Assembly: GCA_026686845.1 (NCBI GenBank) | Contig: JAIVEN010000008.1 | Location: 39,002,501-39,066,500 of the forward strand | Source of the DNA: Adenanthera pavonina | Taxonomy: Eukaryota; Streptophyta; Magnoliopsida; Fabales; Fabaceae | DNA: 64,000 bases | Reading direction: 5' to 3' | Shown: one piece after another, positions 11,940 through 21,575 of the stretch | Numbering within the stretch: the stretch's first letter is position 1 | How the letters are laid out: the number at the start of each line of letters is the position of its first letter | Made by a program: the position numbers and the translations under genes | Notes under the pieces: generated by a model | What the model was told of the DNA's origin: nothing | The model's input: only the letters and a program-made list of their open reading frames with translations | Databases searched by the model: none

Positions 11940-12480
11940 TAATTATAAAATGATGTTAACTGTACAATTAGTCATGTTAAGGGACTAAAGATTTTAAAAT
12001 AAAATGGTGACATGACTAAAATGCCTTCAAAACTTACCCCCTCTCTCACCATTATCAACGTTGACGGCTAGTCAATGGTTGTTGGCGATAAATTTAGAGT
12101 AAGCAAATTACAAATTTAAAAAAAAAAGAAAAAAGTTACAAAATACTAGAAAAATTTATAATAAAAACTTGGAAATGGAGTTGTAAATTCAAAATAACCA
12201 AGTTGTAAATTTTATATAAAAAATTGAAAATCAATGACTACTAGTAAACCTTAATCCGCCATTGATTGACAGCTGGCAACCGTTGTCTACACAATTGTTG
12301 ACTGATTGGTCAACGCATAGTCAACCACCAATTGTTGATCAGTCACCGGTGCTAGCAATGGGAGAGAGGAGAAAAGTTAAGGGCATTTTTATAATTTTAT
12401 ATTCTAAATGATTTAACTTAAAGACCAATGGTCTCATAATATAATTAATTGTACGGTTGATCTTAATTTATAATAAGTTC
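11940..12480. mobile_element. Probable ~0.5 kb inverted-repeat element
   Basis: The left arm (about 11940-12035) and the reverse complement of the right arm (about 12365-12480) share an ordered series: AYTATAAA, an AACYGTACAATTA step, a GAGACCA/GGGACTA step, a TTTAA-rich step, an AAAATGCC step, then a C/T-rich run on the inner side. The interior has several TTGAC/GTCAA inverted motifs. I could not fix the exact tips or a target duplication, so the class is uncertain; a third Mutator-like MITE is most likely. Confidence 0.45.
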
Positions 12481-12489
12481 TATATAACG

Positions 12490-14430
12490 TTTGAATTAGT
12501 CACTATTTTTTTAGATTTAAAGAAATTTTTACGGTACAATTACAGAAGATAATTTAACATATGTATGATTTATTGGGGAAGAAACGCAGATGTGTATTCT
12601 TCTACTAATTATTATAACGTGTACAATTCTTTAATGATGATTATGATGATTTTTTTCTCAATTAATAAATCATACATCTCTCATTAATATCATTAAAAGT
12701 ATATTTATTTATTTATTTATTTATTTAGTTTTGATTGATTAATTCAATAAATTATAAAAAATTATATGAATATAGCGTTATTTTTTTTCATGAACTGTTA
12801 TTATTATACCATAACTGGAGAAGTTGAGATTAATAAAGAAAAGCCCACATAGTTGACTGAAACTTCATTTTCATCTAGTGTGGGCGAAGTGAAAATGATC
12901 TTGATAAGTTGACCTCATCAATGACATTATAGAAACCTTTATCAATAACATTTTTGTCTAAATTCTATATGAAGTCAAAATTTCGGACATGGACTTGAAA
13001 GCAAAATCATACTTCTTTTTCTAAAGTAAAAAATCTTAAAAATTAAATAAATACGTTCCAGTTGATTGAATTTAATTCTATCAATCAAGTTAATTTTCAT
13101 TGGTTGATAGATACAATAGTTCACAATTGATTTTGTCCCACCCAAGTGAATGATTTGGTTGTAGTGAATTGAGATGTTGGTGAAAATAATTTGTTTGAAG
13201 AGAGTTGAATTTTTTAATTTCTATCATTCATTTAACATTTTATTTCTTGTAAAAATAAAAAATTCTTTTGTAAATTTGAATCATGTAGACCTACCAATGA
13301 GGTCTTCATATCAATGGCAAGATGCTATGAGAAATATGAGTTGCATTTTTATCAATTAAACCAACTTTCATTGGCAACTATAATAATTTATTCAAATTAA
13401 TCATGTATTTATATCAAATAAAATTGTGAAAGCACTTAATTTTAAGTAACATGAGATGATCTGAAGTGGATAGGAAAGAAAAAATTGAGAACTATTGAGC
13501 TGTAATAATGGGCCGCATGTGGCTTTAGCTAATAAGATAGGACTCATCTGAGCAGAACTGAGAATGCAATCTGTAACAAAATAATATACCCAACTTGCTT
13601 TTCTTCAACCATCCATATTGTTAACACCATAATCAAGATCTTATTTTCAAATTATTCATACGAGGAATCAAACCAAATTTCACACATTGTGTAGATCGTA
13701 ATGCATATTAACATATACTTCTAAGCAAGATCAAAGTTAATGGTGAACTATAGGTTTACACTGATATAGTCAAAGGAATCCTGTGAAATTGAAGCAAAAA
13801 TTTAGGTTGCAGAAAGTTGAATCTTTACTTCTGAACTGTGCTTCTGATTTCTTCTGTTAGATTCCTCTTAAAATCCTACAAATCCCTAATTTCCAGTTTC
13901 AATGCTTGGAAAGATGATTCCATTATCTTTATATATGTCACAAGTTAACAAGAATGTAGCAGAAAGTGAAAACATCACAGGCTATGATTAAAACTATGAT
14001 TAAAACAGAAATCTTTTGGAAAGAGAAGTGATGATATTACTATTTAGAAGATGCTCTCACTTTCCCTGCGATTTTCACTGCAACTTTATAGTGCACATGA
14101 GAACTTGGAATATACAGAAGCAACCAAAAGGAGGTCAGAACCTTTACCCACTTTAAAAGAATACACAACATAGAAAAAAAAATAGATTAGAGAGAGAGAG
14201 AGAGAGAGATAAATTAATAAGATAATCAATTAATTAATCAGTTTGAGATTCAAAAGTTCTTCTCTCCTTCTCTCTCTGCAATATTTCCTTCCCTCATATG
14301 CTCCTCATCTGCAAAATATAGTCTCACATACCCACCCATCTGACCCAAAAGGCCTTATCTTTTTCAAAACTATAATATTTTATTAGTACCTCTTTATTAT
14401 TATAATTTCCTGACGCAGTTGTTCAAGTAC
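12490..14430. other. Spacer upstream of the bHLH gene
   Basis: AT-rich, with no supported gene. A pure (GA)n microsatellite lies at 14189-14209, about 300 bases upstream of the likely bHLH transcription start. Short open frames here are not conserved-looking. Confidence 0.45.
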
Positions 14431-14439
14431 CAATATTTT

Positions 14440-14500
14440 TCTTATTATAAAAGCTTGCGCCATTGTTCTTCTTATTTATATAAGCTTCTCTTCAACAAAC
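14440..14500 (+). promoter_or_regulatory. Core promoter of the bHLH gene
   Basis: Two TATA-like boxes, ATTATAAAAGC near 14444 and ATTTATATAAGC near 14472, precede a CT-rich leader. The second is about 30 bases upstream of a plausible start near 14500. A GA microsatellite lies further upstream. The choice of start is inferred from the boxes only. Confidence 0.5.
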
Positions 14501-15010
14501 TAACATCATTACTACTACTGGTCTTCCATGGCAACTCATGAAGGTACATCCTTTCTTCTTTCCTCTATATACTCTGTCTTTTGGTTGTTAGATGTATCTG
14601 ATCAGTGTTAATCTCTCTCTCTCTCTCTGTGCTGCCAAATCTGACATAAGCTTTGGTCGTTTTTATTTCCTTTCATTACAGTTTTCATCATATTCTGAAC
14701 CAAACAAAGCTCATATATATAAAAGTTTGCTATCAATTATCCTCTATTCTGTTTCTGGTATTGAAGACTCAAACCAAGTTTCCTGAGTTGGCCAGCTCTT
14801 GGATTGTATTCTGGTTTTGACAGCAGCTATCTAGATCTAGAACTGGTAAGTCCTTCAATGCTTAATCATTATAATTTATGCAACTGACGCAATTTAAATA
14901 CAAATTGGTCTGTTTTTATATATACAAACACGAACACACAATGAACTTCCAGCTAGCTAGATCTCTGAAGTCTCCAAATTCATATCAGAAGTTATATATA
15001 GTCATCATCT
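14500..15010 (+). other. 5' leader region of the bHLH gene, with introns
   Basis: The leader contains an ATG at 14528 followed after five codons by a good donor (GAAG|GTACAT near 14543), a CT microsatellite at about 14612-14630, and a second donor, ACTG|GTAAGT, near 14847. This suggests the coding exon is preceded by one or two short leader exons and introns, with a possible short upstream frame. An in-frame stop (TAG at 14999-15001) just before the coding ATG shows that translation cannot enter from the unspliced leader. Bases 14703-14905 have a diverged copy at 21371-21571. Confidence 0.5.
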
Positions 15011-16276
15011 ATGGATGGTCTGAGTTGGGATGCCTCACATGCTATGGAGAACTTACCCATATTGTGGAGCAATATAGAGCAACAAGAGCTTGAAGCAAGC
15101 TTGAATCCAAGCTTTCCTAATAATCCAGTGCAAGAGATGCAGAAGCAGGCTCAAACAGGTGGTCATCTTCATCATCATCTGTATTCAAATTCTGAAAAAG
15201 TAGTGATCAAAGAGATGGCTCAATTATCAGAAGCAGAAGGAGAATTAGCAGCTACTACCAGTTCAAAGACAAGTCTGTCACAGCTAGTAGGTGGGACCAG
15301 CTGGGTTGGTGGACCTTACAGTATGAATAACCGGGCTGGTAACTTTGATCCTCCAGAATTCAATATGGCCCACCAACATCCAGAACTTATCAATAATGGC
15401 TCACAAAATGGTACCTTCTCTGCTGGGTCACTGGATTGCTTGTTCTCAGCAACAAATAGGAACACCGACACATCTGTGGAAGATGATGGAGTCTCCATGA
15501 TATTATCTGACTGCAGAAGATCAAACTTATGGAGCTTTGGTTGTAACAATGGAGGAAGTGAATCTGAGAGTACTACTAACGCTACCAATGCTGATCATGA
15601 AACGTTATCTCAGGGTTCCTCAGATCTTTATGTAAATCAAGGAATGAAAATTGCAGAATCCTCCAAGGCTAGGTCTTCAAAATGGAGCATTGATGATGCC
15701 TTTGATCAGTATCCCTACTTCAGCATTGAAGAAGGTGGTTCAAGTTCATTCAAGCTCATTAAGGAGAAGAACAACAATAACCCACCAAAACCCAAAAGGC
15801 CCAGATGGGATTCAAAGCCTCCAACTTCTTCAAACATCAATTTCAAGCAGCCACATTCATCATCATCTTCCATGGAAGAACCAGACCCAGATGCCATAGC
15901 ACAGATGAAAGAGATGATATATAGGGCTGCAGCATTTAGGCCTGTGAATTTAGGAATGGAGGTGGTGGAGAAGTCAAAGAGGAAGAATGTGAGGATATCA
16001 ACAGATCCTCAAACTGTGGCTGCAAGGCTGAGAAGGGAGAGAATAAGTGAAAAAATTAGGGTTTTGCAGAAACTGGTTCCTGGTGGAAGCAAGATGGACA
16101 CTGCTTCAATGCTTGATGAAGCTGCAAATTACCTCAAATTTCTAAGGTCACAGGTGAAGGCATTAGAGAGCCTAGGAAGCAAAGTTGATGCTATGAATTG
16201 TCCTCCTACTAGTATTGCCTTCTCTTTTAACCCATCTTTTCCCATGCAGTTTAACCCCTACCACATCCAACACTGA
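15011..16276 (+). CDS. bHLH87: bHLH transcription factor, bHLH87-like (subgroup VIIIb)
   Basis: A single 421-codon exon. Residues 1-290 are low-complexity and rich in Ser, Asn and Gln, as expected for a disordered N-terminus. At about 292-315 lies the block DPDAIAQMKEMIYRAAAF, which I recognise from plant bHLH87 and HEC-like proteins. The bHLH domain follows: basic region KRKNVRISTDPQTVAARLRR (about 323-342), helix 1 ISEKIRVLQKLVPGG, and helix 2 MDTASMLDEAANYLKFL to about 385. Ala replaces the usual base-contacting Glu in the basic region, a known trait of the subgroup. Family members act in the nucleus, often as dimers, in gynoecium and meristem development and hormone response; the exact role here is inferred. 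Start: the first ATG after an in-frame TAG at 14999. The frame is intact and nothing suggests a pseudogene. Confidence 0.92.
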   Translation: MDGLSWDASHAMENLPILWSNIEQQELEASLNPSFPNNPVQEMQKQAQTGGHLHHHLYSNSEKVVIKEMAQLSEAEGELAATTSSKTSLSQLVGGTSWVGGPYSMNNRAGNFDPPEFNMAHQHPELINNGSQNGTFSAGSLDCLFSATNRNTDTSVEDDGVSMILSDCRRSNLWSFGCNNGGSESESTTNATNADHETLSQGSSDLYVNQGMKIAESSKARSSKWSIDDAFDQYPYFSIEEGGSSSFKLIKEKNNNNPPKPKRPRWDSKPPTSSNINFKQPHSSSSSMEEPDPDAIAQMKEMIYRAAAFRPVNLGMEVVEKSKRKNVRISTDPQTVAARLRRERISEKIRVLQKLVPGGSKMDTASMLDEAANYLKFLRSQVKALESLGSKVDAMNCPPTSIAFSFNPSFPMQFNPYHIQH

Positions 16277-18100
16277 ACTTCAAAGTCAAAATGGCTATAT
16301 ATGTTTCCAAGTATTGCAGCTGGTAAGAACATATATAAAGGATCCATAACCGATGATCAGCAGCCTATCATTTCCATTTTCTAAGTCTGCAAGAAAATTC
16401 TAGTGAATGAGATGTAATGTTAGTTTCCTTTGCTAATCGTGCATAAGAAAATTGAGAATTCTTGTTACACTACTGTATATTGTCTTTTTCTATACAAACT
16501 GAATGGACATGATGAGAGTGCAAGTGAGGATGAAAGAAGGGAAGGAAGTGATTCAACTATTCAAACTTTTAGCATACAAAAAGGCCAAGCAATTATAACA
16601 CCTATGATTAAGATAAAGGGCTCTCTAGAAAGTGATAGTCCCTTTGAGTTAATAATAGTTTAATTAATGCAATATATAAGCACCAGGTTGAAGCTCATCT
16701 TTGTTTTGTGGGAGATATTTAATATAAGGAATGTGGTTTGCTTTGTGAACTAACCAATGCAAGACAGACATTCTCCTGAGACAACGTGAGACTGATGAGT
16801 CAGTGGTCCTGTCTCCTTGATTCAACCCAAAGCGTGCTCTTGAAAATCACCCCAAAACTCATTGCTTAGCACGTGTATTTCCCTATTATTCTTCCTTTTT
16901 GGCCTCTGTGTTTGTCATAACCACTAAGTACAATATTAAAAAAAGCTTCTCTCTCCTTCTCTCTGTCTTTTTTAAACATTACAAAGTTCTCAAAATGCTA
17001 TAATGGAACTAATGATATTGTTAATGATGATGATGGCTATGATAACGACGGCTACGACCAAAGTTATTTGGTGCTAGTATTGTCGTAGAACATAGATGGA
17101 TTATTTTAATTAGGCTCGAAAATTTATCTTCACTAAATAGTCACTCTATAGCACATGCATGCCTATGTGCTACTGTTTCTGCATGCGGCTTTAATTTCCA
17201 TCACATACAATAGAAACTGTATATTCTTCTTCCCTCTTTTCTGTCTCTCATGCTTAAGAATTCTTTAATTCTACTTTTTTGGTTGACCATTTGTCATGAA
17301 CTTAAAAGGCCATTTTAAAAGTTAAAAGTTATTCAGATTAATTAGTCGAGCATATAATTTATATATTTTCTTAACTTCTAGTGTTGATGAGGCCGAACAT
17401 CAAATTTTATTCTGAGATCAATTATCATGGATTTAATATGGATGTGACAGACCTTTCATTTGCCAAAATCAATTATAAAACATTAGAAAGTAAATAAGGT
17501 GGTATTGTTTATAAGCTCAGCTAATCAGGCTTATCTTGGGCTCTATGCTGAAATTAATTATTCAATCTTTTCTACCAATATTCTATAGAAAAATAGATAA
17601 AACATAGTAGTAATCTACTCCTATTTGGTGAGAATGGATAGTCCAGATTGTTACTAGGCTACGGGCTGAAGTCAATACCTTTCGTATAAATTTTATTCAA
17701 GTTTGTGTCTCAGTTGGGCAGTGTATCTGGAAGGTTGTGAGGGCTGCACATTTTCAAAGTATTGTTTGCTGCCATTAATGAGGAGGATTCAAAAGCTGAA
17801 TGAATATTGGTGGAATTCATTTCAATGCTCTGTGCACAGATTCAATGGGCTGCTCATACATTCAAAATTTGAATACTTATTGGGTAAACTTCGAGTCCAC
17901 ACATTCCAAATACCATCTGCACATACTTCATCTATTTATACGTCAATAAAAGCATTTGGTTTCAATACTTCGTCAATTTGAATTGTGGTTCATTGCCTTT
18001 TTGTTTACTCTATGCTATTCGGTTTATTCCTGCAATCCTTTAGATTGTTGTGCGAACGCAGTGGTTCACTGGTTTTAGGGTTTATTCCTGCTATTCAGTT
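16277..18100. other. bHLH 3' flank and spacer
   Basis: This includes the likely 3' UTR (to about 16.45 kb) and AT-rich spacer. Open frames near 16430 and 17703 have no recognisable domains and ordinary spacer composition. A CACGTG box lies near 16870. Confidence 0.45.
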
Positions 18101-18119
18101 TTACATAGAGGGTGTGTTT

Positions 18120-18450
18120 GGATTAGTTTATGTATAAGTGATTATGGAAATAAGTGCTTATGTATAATAGATTATGAGAATAAGTGATTATGTCAAAAGT
18201 GATTTGTGTTTGAATATTTTTACCTATAAATGATTTTGAGAAAAGAAATATATTTGAATTATGGTAGTTTAAGTGATTATTGTGTGGATAATGAGAATAA
18301 AAAATGAAATAAGTGATTATGAGAGAATAAATGATTATCATAAGTAGAAAAAAGCAGTTTTTCCCATAAGTACTTATTTGAAGTATAAGTGTTTATTGAA
18401 AAGTAGTTTCTGTTTGGTAACTCCAACACATAATCACTTGTGGAATCTCA
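18120..18450. repeat. Degenerate ATAAGTGATTATG repeat tract
   Basis: The 13-mer ATAAGTGATTATG or close variants recur about six times on the plus strand between 18136 and 18340, and once inverted near 18430 (CATAATCACTT). The tract starts after GGTGTGTTTGGATTA, a sequence often seen at MITE tips, but I could not find a matching inverted end, so I list it only as a repeat. Confidence 0.4.
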
Positions 18451-18696
18451 TAATTACTTAAATTTTCTATCCAATCATACACATATATTTTCCATCAATG
18501 TAATGAATGAGAAATAGATTTAGATCATATGAGATCTCATTTTCCCCTTTATACAATTCAACTACAAATTACCAAACAACAATAACTTCACAGCCAAAAT
18601 AACAATCCCCATCTATGTACAAAGAAAAAAAAAAAGGCTATAACCCATAAGTTTTACATCTTAAATCTATATTCAAAGTAATATAAATATTATGTC

Positions 18697-18808
18697 AATA
18701 ATATAAATTTCAATACCACCTAAAACTATCGTAAAAGTGGGATGAGACATAAGTAGAGGTCAAGGGTTCAAATCCTCCTAATATATAAAAAAATAATATA
18801 AACTTCAA
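18697..18808 (+). mobile_element. SINE-like remnant with 17-base target duplication
   Basis: A body of about 78 bases (18714-18791) is flanked by aataatataaatttcaa (18697-18713) and the same 17-mer with one change (18792-18808). The body contains GGGTTCAAATCCT, a good match to the tRNA-type B box of RNA polymerase III promoters, and ends in an A-rich tail. An A box is not convincing. The long duplication, B box and A-rich tail together suggest a tRNA-derived SINE fragment. Confidence 0.45.
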
Positions 18809-21125
18809 CGTCACAACCCTTTGCAAAACAACTCCAAGAATATATTCAAATCTATATCAAGTAAAGCAATAATATATTTGTCACGTTAAATAAAAAATAT
18901 TTGTTATGTAGAATTGGAGTAAAATCTATTTTTTGTTTTGCAGGTATAGTAGTAATGCTGGCTTTATCTTAGGTATTTTTAATCTTCTATTTAACCATTA
19001 CCTATGATTCTAAGCATTATCAAATATTAATCCATATCCCTTTATGAAAAAATACCATTTATTGATATTCAATTTCTCATCTTCTGGTGAAAGGAAGTCG
19101 TCAAATTTAGAAATTGGGGCGAACGAGAGTTGTGTTTTCTTTTTCTATTTATTTTTTTAACCAGAAAATTGCAGCCATTTTAATATATCATTATTATGTT
19201 GTATGAAAACAATTTATTCATATACCACCAAACATCACACTATAAAAATATATTTAAGCTATTAATATGCTCAATATGAAAATATTATAATGCATATAAT
19301 CTTTTATTTATATTTTACTAACAATTAGTCATAACAATAGCAATTATAGAATAAACACAATATTTTTGTTTATTCCAAGCATCGTGCGGGGAGAAAAATT
19401 AAGTTATTTTTACCAAATTGAAAGCAAGTTATGTGTAGACAAACTATTAGGTCATTTGATATAAAGAATAAAAAGAGATTAATAAAAATATTTTTTAAAT
19501 AAAAAATGATATTCAGGTTTCTAAATAAAACAATAATAAAAATAACAACTAATGGTAATAAAAAATATAATAAATATTACATATTTCATTTGGTTTTGTG
19601 TATAACAAAAATGATAACCACCAACTTAGATTAGCCTTAAAAAATACATATGGGTGTGAATGTCAAGAGATTTAATTTCTTACCACAAGTCCTAATAAAA
19701 TTGGTAAATAATTGGAGTGAATCTCTTAAATATATTGTTTAAGTTTGATTCTCACGTGTAGAAAATATTTTGTTGAAAGATAAAAATTTATTTAAATTAT
19801 TTCAATGTTTTCAAAAAATTAGTTTTTAGGTACTCGTTAAAAATGTTTTTAGTTCTCTAAAACAAAAAAGAAAAAGAAGGAGAGAAATCTTACTCCGCAA
19901 GCAAGTGGCTAGCTAAGGATTGAATCATTGAAAAAGAAGGTGACTCGTTGATGGGTTCAAAACTAAGGAAGCTATATTTGGTGTGGCAGTTGGGGGTTTC
20001 TTACTGAAAATAGAAATTCTGTTGTCAAAGGGACCAAATATATATTTCGCATTGCTTTTGTAAAATCAAGAAGGTATCTATCCACCCATCCATCCATACA
20101 TACATACAACTAATTTGCGTGCTGTGAAGTGTGAACCATTTCCTCCTCCGTACGTCTTTCTTGTGAGTGATGCTATGTCTGAATCCGATGGTGCTTCTTG
20201 TGAATCTCTTACGTGTGCTTCTCTTTTTGCGCTGCGGCTACAGCGAAGACTGGAGTCGGTTAAGCCTTCAGTTTTGTCCTCTCTTTCTTTGCTCGCTTTT
20301 GTTTTTTAATTCTACTCTCTCGTGTTTCTTTGCCCATGTATTGTTGAATTGCAACATTTACTGGTGTGTTTGCTGGTTGAATGAAATGCTCCACTACTAT
20401 TTAGGTCAAATAGAAAAAATAATCTCCTCTTTTGCTGAACTCATTTCGCAACTTGACCAGCAGATTTGACTCTGATCCGTCAAATTCTTCACATTCTTGT
20501 TGTTAATATATAGTTGTTGATTCTCCAGCTTCGCTTCATATTTTAGCTAAGCTACTTAATTCTTTTCTAGTACCATGTAATACATGTATCTTGTAAGGTT
20601 TTTTTTGTTTCCCAATTATTGAGAAAATTGAGTTTGAATCTGAATATCGTAGTTGGGCTTGGGCTCCTTGGTTGTTTTTCCTCCCATTGGCTAAATCCGG
20701 TTTCATGTAGTGCTGGCCTAGTTAGTAGACAGTGGGGTCCTTTAATCTATGATCTCTTGATTTTGATTCTTAACTAACTGTGTATGGAAAATGTTTTATT
20801 GTGAGAGGTAAAACCTACTTTGGTAATTTCTATGTTTCAAAGAAAAAGGGATTAATTTTCGGCTTGCAGTTGGGGAATACTTTTGCTGTTGACAAAACAA
20901 AATATCCTGTTTCATGTAGAAATCTCAGGTGTAGATTTTCATAAGCTTCTTTTCGTCTTTTCTTTTTTTGTTAAAGATTTTCGTAAGCTTCACCTAGTCT
21001 TGAAAAAAATTCTGCGAATGCTATACATATCTTTTTTCTTTTTTCTGGTACAAACACTGCATAGCATTCTGGAAATACATATTATGTCTGTTCATAATTA
21101 GGTATCAATTTCTTCTCCATAAAAA
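18809..21125. other. Spacer, no supported gene
   Basis: AT-rich spacer. Around 20115-20310 the composition becomes more balanced and a 64-codon frame appears, but it has no recognisable domain, splice-linked partner or promoter. Confidence 0.4.
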
Positions 21126-21370
21126 CTATACCTTAACGTACCATACAAGAAAGAACAAAGAACACAGAGCATTTAATACTTGACTTTGCCAAAATTGTAA
21201 CTGTCTTGTTAGACAACTCTCTCCACTAGTTCTACCGCATGAGAAATCGATTTGACTGTCAATTCCACGAGCCGTCTTCATAGTCAAACATTGTCTCAAC
21301 TCCATCATTACGTGACTCATTGTTGGCCTATTCAGGGAAGAAGGTACTACAAAAGCCATTGCAGTATCCA
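21126..21370 (-). pseudogene. Duplicated 3' end of a receptor-kinase last exon
   Basis: On the minus strand this encodes a diverged copy of the C-terminal tail of the adjacent intact receptor kinase: DTAMAFVVPSSLNRPTMSHV against DTAMACVIPSSLNRPTMSYV, then MELRQCL and ARGIDSQ-like steps. Similarity ends abruptly at 21370, inside the exon, where sequence matching the bHLH leader begins. The original stop has been lost, so the frame runs on through unrelated sequence. It is a tail fragment with no kinase catalytic motifs. Confidence 0.75.
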
Positions 21371-21571
21371 GACAAAGCTCATATATATAAAAGTTGGCTA
21401 TCAATTATCCTCTGTTCTGTTTCCGGTATTGGATACTCAAATCAAGTTTCCTGAGTTGACTAGCTCTTAGATTATATTCTGGTTTTGGCAACAGCTAGAT
21501 CTGGAACTGCTAAGTCCTTCAGTGCATAGTCATCATAATTTATGCATCTTTTGCAATTTAGGTCCAAATTT
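21371..21571 (+). repeat. Copy of the bHLH gene 5' leader inserted at a receptor-kinase 3' end
   Basis: About 200 bases align colinearly and in the same orientation with 14703-14905 in the bHLH leader and first introns. Both share ACAAAGCTCATATATATAAA, then TATCAATTATCCTCT, TTTCCTGAGTTG, TTCTGGTTTTG and AAGTCCTTCA. I estimate roughly 10-15% differences by eye. The segment lies exactly between the duplicated receptor tail (to 21370) and the stop codon of the intact receptor gene (21576), so it would be transcribed as the latter's 3' UTR, in antisense. Confidence 0.85.
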
Positions 21572-21575
21572 GGAA

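Noticed and set aside
18116..18480. MITE starting GGTGTGTTTGGATTA
   Set aside because: No matching inverted end or target duplication could be found; kept only as a repeat tract.
18735..18775. tRNA gene
   Set aside because: Only the T-arm-like GGGTTCAAATCCT is present. There is no acceptor stem, D-arm or anticodon arm, so a SINE remnant fits better.
20115..20469. Possible small gene with two overlapping frames
   Set aside because: Composition is slightly gene-like, but there are no recognisable motifs, no conserved start context and no splice partners.
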